Shown: positions 15,203 through 22,935, counted from the first letter of the stretch. The stretch is 44,183 bases of DNA from SFTH01 sp051878085 (GCA_051878085.1 JBJEJN010000131.1:1-44183); one strand, 5' to 3'. Notes: generated by a model not told the origin, from the letters alone. Made by a program: numbers and translations.

Positions 15203-16071
15203 ACGCGACCTTCAAGCTCACGCTATCGATGATTATCTTCGGCACCATAGGCATCTTCCGGCGCTACATACCGTTGCCGTCCAGCCTGGTGGCCATGAGC
15301 CGCGGTCTGACCGGCATGCTGTTTCTGCTGCTGGTGATGCTTGTGCGAAAGCGCGGCATGAACCGTGCGGCGGTGCGCAAAAAGCTCGGCATGCTGTGCC
15401 TGTCCGGCGCAGCCATCGGCGTGAACTGGATTTTGCTGTTCGAGGCCTACAACTACACCAGCGTCGCCACCGCCACGCTGTGCTACTACCTCGCGCCCAT
15501 GTTCGTGATCCTCGCATCGCCGCTGGTGGTGGGCGAGCGCCTGACGGTCCGAAAGCTCGTGTGCGTGCTGGCGGCGCTGCTGGGCATGGTGTTCGTCTCC
15601 GGGGTGCTGGAGGCGGGCGGCGGAAGCTCCGATCTGAAGGGCGTGCTGCTGGGCCTGGGTGCGGCGGTGCTCTACGCCAGCGTGGTTCTGATGAACAAGC
15701 AGCTGGGCGATGTGCCCGCCTACGACCGCACCATCGTGCAGCTGGGCAGCTCGGCGGCGGTGCTGCTGCCCTACGTGCTGCTGACCGAGAACCTGGGCGC
15801 GCTGACGTTCACCCCCGGCACGATCGGACTTTTGCTGGTGGTGGGCGTGGTGCACACCGGCATCGCCTACGCCCTGTACTTCGGTTCGCTGATGCAATTG
15901 AAGGCCCAGACGGCGGCGATTCTCAGCTACATCGACCCCGTGGTGGCCGTGCTGCTCTCGGCACTGGTGCTCCGGGAGCACATGAGCCTGCTCAGCGGCC
16001 TCGGCGCAGTGCTGGTGCTGGGCGCGGCGGTGGTCAGCGAGCTGCCCGCACGACGGAGCAAAGCGGCGTAA
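15199..16071 (+). CDS. EamA/DMT family transporter
   Basis: The 290-residue hydrophobic protein has about ten transmembrane segments and the two-fold EamA repeat. The first half runs from the N-terminus (FKLTLSMIIFGTIGIFRRY) to LLGMVFVSGVLEAGG; the second from SSDLKGVLLGLGAAVLYASVVLMNKQ to the end. The second half carries the family pattern SYIDPVVAVLLSALVLREHMS. Members export amino acids, sugars or other metabolites; the substrate here is unknown. The ATG overlaps the citXG stop (ATGA), so it is probably co-expressed with lyase maturation and could export a pathway product, but chance association cannot be excluded. Confidence 0.92.
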   Translation: MNATFKLTLSMIIFGTIGIFRRYIPLPSSLVAMSRGLTGMLFLLLVMLVRKRGMNRAAVRKKLGMLCLSGAAIGVNWILLFEAYNYTSVATATLCYYLAPMFVILASPLVVGERLTVRKLVCVLAALLGMVFVSGVLEAGGGSSDLKGVLLGLGAAVLYASVVLMNKQLGDVPAYDRTIVQLGSSAAVLLPYVLLTENLGALTFTPGTIGLLLVVGVVHTGIAYALYFGSLMQLKAQTAAILSYIDPVVAVLLSALVLREHMSLLSGLGAVLVLGAAVVSELPARRSKAA

Positions 16072-16080
16072 ATACGGAAA

Positions 16081-16110
16081 AATCTCCCTTCGATTTGTTC
16101 GGGGGAGATT
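16081..16110. repeat. Inverted repeat, partner of the terminator at 16333
   Basis: AATCTCCC (16081-16088) and GGGAGATT (16103-16110) flank TTCGAT and neighbouring bases. The left arm plus TTCGAT is the same sequence as in the terminator at 16333-16368, so the element is duplicated at both ends of this intergenic region. It starts nine bases after the EamA stop. Confidence 0.6.
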
Positions 16111-16150
16111 CAGATTGTCGAAAAACCTATCGCAGAACAGCCAGTTCAAT

Positions 16151-16185
16151 CAAATCCGGCGACCTGTGCGGCGGATTTGGTTTTT
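16151..16185 (+). terminator. Likely rho-independent terminator after the EamA gene
   Basis: CAAATCCG (16151-16158) pairs with CGGATTTG (16172-16179); the hairpin is followed by GTTTTTC. It lies about 80 bases after the EamA stop and would end the plus arm. Confidence 0.6.
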
Positions 16186-16223
16186 CTGAAGCGAAAGCGA
16201 AGGAAAAACAATACCTGCCGTCA

Positions 16224-16330
16224 GGATTGCGCCCGGAAAACCGTGAGGTTTTCAGCAATCCGCAGTGTTCCCTTTCCGCAATGAAAATCGCAGATTTTCA
16301 TTGCAAGTGTCAAAAAGTCTTTTTTGACAC
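16224..16330. repeat. Three consecutive perfect or near-perfect hairpins
   Basis: First, GGATTGC (16224-16230) with GCAATCC (16255-16261), enclosing GAAAACC-GTGA-GGTTTTC. Second, GCAATGAAAATC (16278-16289) with GATTTTCATTGC (16293-16304), twelve exact pairs around GCA. Third, GTGTCAAAAA (16307-16316) with TTTTTGACAC (16321-16330), ten exact pairs around GTCT. Nothing codes in 16072-16380; the region is an array of stem-loops. They could be stacked terminators between convergent genes, or a mobile non-coding element. Confidence 0.7.
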
Positions 16331-16332
16331 GC

Positions 16333-16368
16333 AAAATCTCCCTTCGATGGATCGGGGGGAGATTTTTT
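16333..16368. terminator. Bidirectional terminator between convergent genes
   Basis: AAAATCTCCC (16333-16342) pairs with GGGAGATTTT (16357-16366) and is followed by further T, while the A-run on the left gives a T-tract on the minus strand. It stands 13 bases beyond the stop of the dehydrogenase gene (minus) and serves both directions. Confidence 0.78.
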
Positions 16369-16380
16369 GTGCGGAGAAGC

Positions 16381-17409
16381 TCAATTGCGGGCCTGCTTCA
16401 GGCGGCGGGGATCCTCCACCACCCGGCCGGACTCCCGGTGGTAGCGCACCTCGTTGGTCAGCTCCCGGCCGGAGAAGTATTCGTCCAGGTTGGCGAGGGT
16501 GGTGGAAGCGATGTTGGAGAGGGCCTCCTCGGTGAGGAAGGCCTGGTGGGAGGTGATGAGCACGTTGGGCTTGGACACCAGAAGCGACAGCACGTCGTCC
16601 CGGATGGGCTCGATGGAGCGGTCCTCGTAGAAGTATTCCGTCTCCTCCTCGTACACGTCCAGGCCTGCGCCCCGCACCGTGCCGTCGTTCAGCGCCTTCA
16701 ACAGCGCCGTGGAATCGATCAGCGCGCCGCGGGAGGTGTTGATGATGAACGCGCCGCGCTTCATCTGCGCAAAGGCCGCTTCGTCCAGAAGATGATAGCT
16801 CTGCGCGGTCAGCGGACAGTGCAGCGAGATCACGTCGCTCTCATGGAGAAGCTGCGAAAGCGGCACGTAATCGATTCCCTCCACCGGATAGGGGTCGTGG
16901 GCGATCACCCGCATGCCGAAGCCCCGGCACAGTTCGATGAAGGCGCGGCCGATCTTGCCCGTGCCGATTACGCCGGCGGTCTTGCCGTGGAGATCCACGC
17001 CGGTGAGGCCGCTGATGTTGAAGTTGAACTCCCGGGTGCGGATGTAGGCCTTGTGCAGGCGGCGGTTCACCGTCAGCAGCATGCCCATGGCGTGCTCCGC
17101 GACGGCGTGGGGCGAGTAGGCGGGCACGCGCACCACCGTGAGCCTGCCCTCGGCGGTCTGGAAGTCCACGTTGCTGTAGCCGGCGCAGCGCATGGCCAGC
17201 ACGTTCACGCCCTCGTCGATGAGGATGCGCACGGTCTGCGTGCCGATGTCGTCGTTGACAAAGGCGCAGGCCGCGTCGAAGCCCGCCGCCAGGCGCGCGG
17301 TCTCCGGGTTCAGCTTGTCCTCGTAGTAGTGAATTTCGTATTGGCTGTTGACGCGGTCGAAGCTCTCGCGGTCGTAGGGCTTCGCGTCGAAAAATGCGAT
17401 GCGTTTCAT
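16381..17409 (-). CDS. D-isomer-specific 2-hydroxyacid dehydrogenase (D-lactate dehydrogenase-like)
   Basis: The 342-residue protein matches the LdhA branch of the D-2-hydroxyacid dehydrogenases, which reduce a 2-oxoacid such as pyruvate with NADH. The Rossmann motif is VIGTGKIGRAFIELCRGFGMRVIAHDPYP (near residues 147-175). Catalytic positions appear as NTSRGALIDSTALL (Arg near 235), GLDVYEEETEYF (Glu near 264) and TSHQAFLTEEAL (His near 296). The ATG follows AAGGGAG. Since the neighbouring pathway yields pyruvate, reduction to D-lactate would be a sensible redox outlet, but nothing links the genes transcriptionally. It is the last of three minus-strand genes, with 112 bases before it that hold no gene. 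Confidence 0.92.
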   Translation of the reverse strand: MKRIAFFDAKPYDRESFDRVNSQYEIHYYEDKLNPETARLAAGFDAACAFVNDDIGTQTVRILIDEGVNVLAMRCAGYSNVDFQTAEGRLTVVRVPAYSPHAVAEHAMGMLLTVNRRLHKAYIRTREFNFNISGLTGVDLHGKTAGVIGTGKIGRAFIELCRGFGMRVIAHDPYPVEGIDYVPLSQLLHESDVISLHCPLTAQSYHLLDEAAFAQMKRGAFIINTSRGALIDSTALLKALNDGTVRGAGLDVYEEETEYFYEDRSIEPIRDDVLSLLVSKPNVLITSHQAFLTEEALSNIASTTLANLDEYFSGRELTNEVRYHRESGRVVEDPRRLKQARN

Positions 17410-17521
17410 GAAAACTCCCTTCCTGTGCGGCGGTGAATGGAGATGCGCCGCGCAGCTAATGTGCCCCGGACGGGCGCAGCTTAACCGCGAAGCGAAAACC
17501 GCCTTCAGAAAGGGAGAGAAA

Positions 17522-18316
17522 TCAATTCATGTGAACGTTGACGTGGGGATAGGTCATCTCCACGCCGTTTTTGGAAAATGCGCCGTAGACGGCCTCGTTC
17601 AGGGCGTAGCGCGCGTCGGTGTAATCCTGGGAGTGCACCCAGCAGCGCAGCGTGTACTGGATGGCGCTGTTGCCGTAGGCCTCCACCAGCAGCTGGGGTG
17701 CGGGGTCGGTCAGGATCCCCGGCACGGCGGCGACGGCCTCCATCGCGGCGGCGCGCACCTGCTCCGGTGGGTTGTGGTAGGCGGCGCTCAGGTTCAGGTC
17801 GATGCGCCGCGCGCCGGAGGAGGTGTAGTTGACCAGCTTGGAGGTGTAGAGCAGGTTGTTGGGCACGAAGATCATCTTGCCGTCCACGGAGATCATCCGG
17901 GTGTGCAGGATGCCGATCTCCCTGACTGTGCCCGCCACCGCGTCGGTTTCGATGTAGTCGCCCAGGGAGAAGGGCTTGCTGGCCAGGATGATGATGCCGC
18001 CCGCGAGGTTGTTCAGCACGCCCTGCACCGCCAGCGATACGGCCAGGCCGATCACCGAGAACAGCGCAAGGAAGGAATTGATGGGGATGCCCAGCACGTT
18101 GGCCGCAAAGAGGATCGAGATGAAGTAGAGCACGAAGCGCAGCGCGGCCCGGAGCATGCTGTGCAGCGAGGGATCGATCTGCTTCGCGCGATCCAGAAAG
18201 CGGGCAAACAGCTTCATCAGGATGCGGCTGACCACCAGGCACAGCACCAGCACCGCGACGCCGATGAGGATGCGCTCCAGCGGCAGTCCCTGAAGGACGG
18301 ATAGCGTCTGTTCCAA
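17522..18316 (-). CDS. mscS: Small-conductance mechanosensitive channel, MscS family
   Basis: The 264-residue protein has the minimal MscS layout: three membrane segments (about residues 12-32, 50-75 and 78-105), with the pore-lining third helix rich in Gly and Ala (VIGLAVSLAVQGVLNNLAGGIIIL), then a cytoplasmic beta domain (PFSLGDYIETDAVAGTVREIGILHTRM) and an alpha/beta C-terminus. The family opens on membrane tension and releases solutes during hypo-osmotic shock. The start is a TTG (18316) behind GGGAGGG; no ATG is available. It lies 25 bases after the radical SAM gene and is probably co-transcribed with it. Confidence 0.93.
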   Translation of the reverse strand: MEQTLSVLQGLPLERILIGVAVLVLCLVVSRILMKLFARFLDRAKQIDPSLHSMLRAALRFVLYFISILFAANVLGIPINSFLALFSVIGLAVSLAVQGVLNNLAGGIIILASKPFSLGDYIETDAVAGTVREIGILHTRMISVDGKMIFVPNNLLYTSKLVNYTSSGARRIDLNLSAAYHNPPEQVRAAAMEAVAAVPGILTDPAPQLLVEAYGNSAIQYTLRCWVHSQDYTDARYALNEAVYGAFSKNGVEMTYPHVNVHMN

Positions 18317-18341
18317 GGCTTATGACCCTCCCTTCCGGCGC

Positions 18342-19466
18342 TCAGAACACCAGCTCGCCGGGTCGATAGCCCTCCGGCAGCGGCTCCTCCTGCACGAAGG
18401 GCAGACTGTCGTCCTCCAGCGTGGGCAGGAAGAATTCGTAGGGGATGCCGGGGAACTCGCAGGCGTAGCTGCTCGCACCGAACCAGCCGCCCTCCTTGGC
18501 GCGCAGGTTCAGGTCGCGGGCAAACTTGGTGTGGTTGCAGCAGTCGTGCACGGCAATGTCCCAGCCCTCCTCGGCCGCCTGTTTCATCAGCTTCAGCGTC
18601 AGCTCCCGGCTCCAGATGGGGGAGATGTAGCCCAGGCGGTGCATGTACATGGGCTCGCCCTCGTAGTTTGCGATGTTGTTGGGGTTCAGGTGCAGCTCCG
18701 CGCAGTTGATGAAGTCCAGACCGGTGGACAGGATCGCGTCCCTCTTGCGCTGGAAGGTGTCGTAGAACTCTGGGGTCATGGGGGTCTCAATGCCCACGCT
18801 GGGGATGAAGCGCTTCGCCAGGCGGATGTTCTCGATCACCTTATCTGCGCAGTTCGTCGCGCCCAGGTTGAAGCGCAGCTCATTCAGGCCCGCTTCGCCC
18901 AGCATCCGCAGGTTCTCCTCGTTGGCCAGCGTGCCGTTGGTGTACATGTGCTGGTGGATGCCGTGGGCGTGGAAGCGGCGGATGATGCCCTCGTAGACCT
19001 CGATCTCCATGAAGGGTTCGAGATAGACGTAGGACACGCCCGTGGGCGCGTTGCCCATGCTGAGCAGCAGGTCGACGTCCTCCTCGCGCACCTTTGTGCC
19101 GCCGATCTCCCACATGCCCTCGCCGATGGGCGGCTGGCAGTCCAGCTCGCCGTAGTTGTAGCAGAAGCGGCACTCGACGTTGCACTTGTTGGTCTTGCGG
19201 ATGGCGCTCAGGCCCGTGCCCAGCAGGCAGGATTTGCAGCCCTTGGAGAACTTCTCCGCGTTGCCCACGTACTGCGTGCGGCTCTGCAACGAGGAAAGGC
19301 CGGGAATTTCCGCCATCAGCGCGGCGTTGCGATGCTCCACGGCCTCCTCGATCTGGGAGAGCACCGCGTAGACGATCTCCTGCTGGTGGGGCAGCAGCTC
19401 CTCGCCCTCCGGCAGGGCTGCAAAGAATTCAAACCAGGCCAGCGCGTCCCGCTTTGAGATTTTCAT
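18342..19466 (-). CDS. Radical SAM protein with additional cysteines, substrate unknown
   Basis: The 374-residue protein carries the radical SAM cluster motif CxxxCxxC at Cys95, Cys99 and Cys102 (KCNVECRFCYNYG). A further CxxC pair, Cys77 and Cys80 (KGCKSCLLGTG), lies just before it and Cys110 just after, which suggests a second metal or iron-sulfur site. The middle (YLEPFMEIEVYEGIIRRFHAHGIHQHMYTNG) resembles the barrel strands of activating enzymes and peptide-modifying radical SAM proteins. I cannot assign a substrate; no precursor peptide is evident nearby. The ATG at 19466 follows GGAGG and replaces a longer in-frame start lacking a ribosome site. It heads a unit with mscS. Confidence 0.88.
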   Translation of the reverse strand: MKISKRDALAWFEFFAALPEGEELLPHQQEIVYAVLSQIEEAVEHRNAALMAEIPGLSSLQSRTQYVGNAEKFSKGCKSCLLGTGLSAIRKTNKCNVECRFCYNYGELDCQPPIGEGMWEIGGTKVREEDVDLLLSMGNAPTGVSYVYLEPFMEIEVYEGIIRRFHAHGIHQHMYTNGTLANEENLRMLGEAGLNELRFNLGATNCADKVIENIRLAKRFIPSVGIETPMTPEFYDTFQRKRDAILSTGLDFINCAELHLNPNNIANYEGEPMYMHRLGYISPIWSRELTLKLMKQAAEEGWDIAVHDCCNHTKFARDLNLRAKEGGWFGASSYACEFPGIPYEFFLPTLEDDSLPFVQEEPLPEGYRPGELVF

Positions 19467-19503
19467 GTTCGTTATCCTCCGTGATGTGCTTGCAAGTGCC
19501 TTT

Positions 19504-19532
19504 ATCTTAGCAGAAAGCGCGGGTTTTGACAA
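19504..19532 (-). promoter_or_regulatory. Promoter of the radical SAM-mscS unit
   Basis: On the minus strand TTGTCA (19532-19527), 17 bases and TAAGAT (19509-19504), with TGC before the -10 box. It faces away from the secreted-protein gene, and a candidate response-regulator site at 19542-19560 lies 10 bases upstream of its -35 box. Confidence 0.72.
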
Positions 19533-19541
19533 GAGGGGTGC

Positions 19542-19560
19542 AAATTCAGACAAAATTCAG
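19542..19560. promoter_or_regulatory. Candidate response-regulator site, upstream of the secreted-protein gene
   Basis: AAATTCAGACAAAAT (19542-19556) recurs exactly at 20733-20747 ahead of the response regulator gene. Here the TTCAG core is repeated with an 11-base step (19545 and 19556), the direct-repeat geometry bound by OmpR-family dimers. A possible extended -10 (TGCTAGAAT, 19591-19598) follows for the secreted-protein gene. Confidence 0.5.
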
Positions 19561-19632
19561 CTTCGCAACAGATCCCTTCCAGAGAGGATTGCTAGAATGG
19601 GAGCATCCCAATTGAGAAAGGATGGATGAAAC

Positions 19633-20664
19633 ATGAAGAAAAACCGAATTGCAATCCTGACCTGCCTGCTGGCCCTGCTGCTGGTGACGCCTGCCCTGGC
19701 GCAGACCACCGGCGTGAATCTGGACGGAAAGAGCTACGCCTTCTTCGGCGGGCCCGGCACCTATGTGGTCGACGGCACGACTTTCGTCATCGACGGGGAC
19801 AGCGTCACGGTGCAGCGCCCCGGCGAAGCGGAGCTGGTGCTGCCGCTGGTGAAGTGTGAGGATGATGCGATTGTTACGGAGAGTACATCCGAGGCGGTCA
19901 GCGAAGTCACGATCACGACTGCTGCGGAGGATGCCGTCGTGGCGCAGTATACCCAGAGCGCACTTTCGGAGGACGAATTCAGCCCGGAGGCCTTCTCCGT
20001 GTACGCGCCCTTCGGACTGAGCTGCGACAGCGTGGGCGAAGCGCTGTACTATCGGGGCAGGCGCGTGCGCATTTTCGAGGACGTGGTGCAGGGCGACGCG
20101 CTTCAGGAGGAAGCTGGGCTCTGCTACGAGCTGGAGTACGTGGATTCCGAGGGCGCGGTGGACGTGCGCACCGTACGGGACGAAGCTGGCACGCTCCTGC
20201 GTCTGGAGCAGCTCTCCGAGGCGGAATTTCAGTCCCGCGATCTGAAGGACTGGACGGAGCCGGAGATCGGCGTGACCGCTGCGGAGGGCAATGTCTGGAC
20301 GACCTATGCCGCCGTGGAGGCAGACGAGGATGCCGTTGCGGCGAAGGGCATGACCGCCGAAACCAGCTGCGCGGATTGGACTCCGGCAGAGAAGCAGGAA
20401 TTCTTTGCCGAGTACGCGCCCTTCGGCTTGACCTACGATCCGCAGACGGACGCGCTGACCTACATGGGAAGGGCGGTGCACAATTTCCTGGACGTGCGCA
20501 GCAGCAACGGCGTGTCCCTGACCGGCGGCAGCTTCCGGGGCTCGATCACCCAGATCAGCAAGGCGGACGGCGAGGTGGACGTGGAGACGATCCGCGACTA
20601 CGACCACCCGAACGCAAGCGGCGAGGGCACGCTGACCGGCATCGTGGTGACGGAAAAGAACTGA
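19633..20664 (+). CDS. Secreted protein with two related C-terminal modules, function unknown
   Basis: The 343-residue protein has a classic signal peptide (MKKNRIAILTCLLALLLVTP, cut probably after ALA at residue 23) and no membrane anchor afterwards. Two related segments are visible: FSVYAPFGLSCDSVGEALYYRG around residues 118-140 and FFAEYAPFGLTYDPQTDALTYMG around 256-278, each followed by a RVRIFEDV or AVHNFLDV strand and an acidic stretch ending in VRDEAG or IRDYDH. I recall the same module (YAPFGLTYD..T..L.Y.G..V..F.D) at the extracellular end of BlaR1/M56-type sensor peptidases. It is encoded just upstream of a two-component system and shares an upstream motif with it, so it may sense or modulate the envelope signal. 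A GAAAGGAT site precedes the ATG. Confidence 0.85.
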   Translation: MKKNRIAILTCLLALLLVTPALAQTTGVNLDGKSYAFFGGPGTYVVDGTTFVIDGDSVTVQRPGEAELVLPLVKCEDDAIVTESTSEAVSEVTITTAAEDAVVAQYTQSALSEDEFSPEAFSVYAPFGLSCDSVGEALYYRGRRVRIFEDVVQGDALQEEAGLCYELEYVDSEGAVDVRTVRDEAGTLLRLEQLSEAEFQSRDLKDWTEPEIGVTAAEGNVWTTYAAVEADEDAVAAKGMTAETSCADWTPAEKQEFFAEYAPFGLTYDPQTDALTYMGRAVHNFLDVRSSNGVSLTGGSFRGSITQISKADGEVDVETIRDYDHPNASGEGTLTGIVVTEKN

Positions 20665-20673
20665 CATGCATCG

Positions 20674-20700
20674 TGTCCCCGGCCATTCAGGTCGGGGACA
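20674..20700 (+). terminator. GC-rich hairpin after the secreted-protein gene
   Basis: TGTCCCCG (20674-20681) pairs with CGGGGACA (20693-20700), with further G-C pairs inside. It begins ten bases after the stop. An A-run rather than a T-run follows, so termination would be weak; it may act as an mRNA stabiliser or a partial terminator before the two-component genes. Confidence 0.45.
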
Positions 20701-20732
20701 AAAATTCTTCGTTTTTCCGGGAAAGGGGTGGA

Positions 20733-20767
20733 AAATTCAGACAAAATCCCAAGAGCTGTGCTATACT
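20733..20767 (+). promoter_or_regulatory. Promoter of the two-component genes with candidate autoregulatory site
   Basis: An extended -10 box, TGC then TATACT (20762-20767), lies 28 bases before the response regulator ATG. There is no good -35 box; the expected position (20739-20744) falls inside the 15-base motif AAATTCAGACAAAAT (20733-20747) shared with the secreted-protein promoter. A weak -35 covered by a regulator site is typical of response-regulator-activated promoters. Confidence 0.55.
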
Positions 20768-20795
20768 GGCCCTGTACACTGCGGGAGGTGGAGCG

Positions 20796-21467
20796 ATGGA
20801 ACGGATACTGGTCGTGGAGGACGACTTCGACATTGCGGAGATGCTGCAGACCTGGCTCATGGAGGCCGGATATGCCGTGGAAGTGGCGCAGGACGGCCTG
20901 CGGGCGCTGGATGTATTTGCGGCGGGCAGGTTCGATCTGGTGCTGCTGGATCTGATGCTGCCCAAGCTGGACGGCTTCGGCGTGTGCGAGTGGATTCGGG
21001 CACGCTCGGACGTGCCGGTGGTGATGCTCACGGCGCTGGACGGCGAGGAGGAGCAGCTGCGGGGCTACGACCTGCGCATCGACGATTACGTGACCAAGCC
21101 CTTTTCCATGCCGCTGCTGCTGCGGAAGATTGCCGCGATCCTGCGACGCTGCGGGGATCGGGAGGAGCGCCGGGTGATTACCTACCGGGACCTGACGCTG
21201 GATCTGGACGCCTACCGCGCCGAGCGCGATGGCCGGGATCTGGAGCTGACGAACCGGGAGTTTGAGTGCCTGCGGGAGCTGATTCAGAACCAGGGTCGGG
21301 TGATGACCTATCAGATGCTGGTGCAGCGCATCTGGAACTACGACTATCTGGGCGACGAGCGGGTGATCTACAGCCACATCAAGAACCTGCGGCGCAAGCT
21401 TCAGGCGGACTACATTCACACGGTCAGAGGGGTGGGCTATCGCGTTGAAAAGATTGAGAAGAAGTAG
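20796..21467 (+). CDS. OmpR/PhoB family response regulator
   Basis: The 223-residue protein has a receiver domain (residues 1-118) with the acidic pocket Glu8-Asp9-Asp10, phospho-acceptor Asp52 in LLDLMLP, the conserved Thr in VVMLTALDG and Lys in VTKPF. The C-terminal winged helix follows (residues about 128-220), with LELTNREFECLRELIQNQGRVMTYQML and DERVIYSHIKNLRRKL, ending in IHTVRGVGYRVE. It binds DNA as a dimer at direct repeats after phosphorylation by the adjacent kinase. The ATG follows GGAGGTGGAGCG. The 3' end overlaps the kinase gene by 23 bases. Confidence 0.96.
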   Translation: MERILVVEDDFDIAEMLQTWLMEAGYAVEVAQDGLRALDVFAAGRFDLVLLDLMLPKLDGFGVCEWIRARSDVPVVMLTALDGEEEQLRGYDLRIDDYVTKPFSMPLLLRKIAAILRRCGDREERRVITYRDLTLDLDAYRAERDGRDLELTNREFECLRELIQNQGRVMTYQMLVQRIWNYDYLGDERVIYSHIKNLRRKLQADYIHTVRGVGYRVEKIEKK

Positions 21468-22923
21468 GGGGAGCCTGACCCTGCGCAGCTTTCTGCTGAC
21501 CTTCGCCCTCACGGCCCTGGCCTGCGCCGTGACCTACGGGGCCATCGCGTATCTCACGCCCATCAGCTACACCTCGCTGCTGGAGGAGGAGCTGCTGGAG
21601 AAGAGCGCAAGCCTCGCGGCGGCGCTGGAGGGCCGGGCTGCGGCGGACTGCGCGCCGGTTCTCGATGCCTTCGCCCGGGAGACGGGCGCGTACCTGCGCC
21701 TGACCAGTGGTGGGGAGGTGCTCTACGACACCCTGCCGCGCGCGGAGGTCATCGCATGGGAGGGCACCGCGTCGCCGGGCTACGCCGAAGTGACGATCTC
21801 CAGCTATGCCGTGGAGGCGGGCGATGCTTCGGAGACGCAGTACGAGGGCGAGGCGACGCATGCGGAGCAGGTCGCGGACTTCCAGATCAGAGAAACCATC
21901 GCCCTTGCGGACGGTGAGCTGGGCGAGCTGGTGGTCGTGGGCGGCATGCGCGCGGTGAACCAGGCGGCGGAGGCCATGAAGCGGCTGCTGCCCTATTTGC
22001 TGATCGTGATCCTGGGCATTTCGCTGCTGGGCGCGCTGGTCTACTCCCGCCTGATCACCCGGCCCATCGTGGCCCTGAGCCGGATCGCCCGACGCATGGC
22101 GGCACAGGACTTCGACGCGCGCTGGCAGCGGCGGCGCAGGGACGAGATCGGCGTGCTGGGGGACAGCCTGAACCTGCTCTCGGAGAACCTCTCCGGCGCG
22201 CTTGCGCAGCTGCGGCAGGCGAATCTCGCCCTTCAGGGGGACATCGACCGGGAGCGGGAGCTGGATCGCCAGCGCACGGCCTTCTTCGCCGCGGCTTCCC
22301 ACGAACTCAAGACCCCCGTCACCATCCTGAAGGGGCAATTGAGCGGCATGCTGGCGCAGGTCGGGGTCTACCGCGATCGGGAGAAGTACCTCGCACGGGC
22401 GCTGGAGGTCACAACCCGCATGGAGGGCCTGATTCGGGAGATATTGACCATCAGCCGCATCGGCTCCGGCGGCTACGCCCTGAAGCGGGAGCAGGTCGAC
22501 CTCTCCGCGCGGATGGAGGAGGTTTTATGCCAGAACGGCGAGCTGATCGAGCGTCGGGGCCTGCGCGTGGTGCGGGAGATTGCGCCGGGTGTGACGGTGA
22601 TGGGCAGCGCAAGTCTGCTCTCCAACGCGCTGGACAACGTGCTGATGAACGCTATCCTCTACTCCCCGGAGGGTGCGACGCTGCAGGTGCGGGTGTCTCC
22701 GGGAGAGCTGTGCGTGATCAACGGCTGCGCTTCGATTCCCGATGCGCAGCTTGCCCACCTTTTCGAGCCCTTCTATCGGGTGGAGCAGTCCCGCAGCAGG
22801 GCCTCGGGCGGCAGCGGGCTGGGGCTGTATCTGGTGCGGAGCATTCTGGAGCTGCACGGCGCGAGCTGTGCGCTTGAGAACAGCGCGGAGGGCGTGCGCT
22901 TCACGGCGCGGTTTCCAAATTGA
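21445..22923 (+). CDS. Membrane sensor histidine kinase
   Basis: The 492-residue kinase has two membrane segments (about residues 15-37 and 181-203) enclosing an extracellular sensor region of about 140 residues that I do not recognise. A HAMP linker (SRLITRPIVALSRIARRMAAQDFDAR) leads to the HisKA domain with His286 in AAASHELKTP. The ATPase domain shows the N box (LLSNALDNVLMNAILYS) and the G2 box (GGSGLGLYLVRSILELHG). The likely start is TTG at 21445 inside the response regulator gene, so the two are translationally coupled. Regulator, kinase and the secreted protein upstream probably form one envelope-sensing module. A hairpin terminator follows. Confidence 0.94.
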   Translation: MKRLRRSRGSLTLRSFLLTFALTALACAVTYGAIAYLTPISYTSLLEEELLEKSASLAAALEGRAAADCAPVLDAFARETGAYLRLTSGGEVLYDTLPRAEVIAWEGTASPGYAEVTISSYAVEAGDASETQYEGEATHAEQVADFQIRETIALADGELGELVVVGGMRAVNQAAEAMKRLLPYLLIVILGISLLGALVYSRLITRPIVALSRIARRMAAQDFDARWQRRRRDEIGVLGDSLNLLSENLSGALAQLRQANLALQGDIDRERELDRQRTAFFAAASHELKTPVTILKGQLSGMLAQVGVYRDREKYLARALEVTTRMEGLIREILTISRIGSGGYALKREQVDLSARMEEVLCQNGELIERRGLRVVREIAPGVTVMGSASLLSNALDNVLMNAILYSPEGATLQVRVSPGELCVINGCASIPDAQLAHLFEPFYRVEQSRSRASGGSGLGLYLVRSILELHGASCALENSAEGVRFTARFPN

Positions 22924-22935
22924 TTTCAGGGTTTT

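Noticed and set aside
16224..16330. Possible CRISPR or tRNA-like structures
   Set aside because: The stems are different from each other, there are no equal repeats with unique spacers, and no cloverleaf can be drawn.
17410..17521. Small RNA or tRNA gene in the gap between the dehydrogenase and mscS
   Set aside because: There is only an imperfect inverted match of CTCCCTT and AAGGGAG near the ends; no promoter, terminator or cloverleaf supports an RNA gene.
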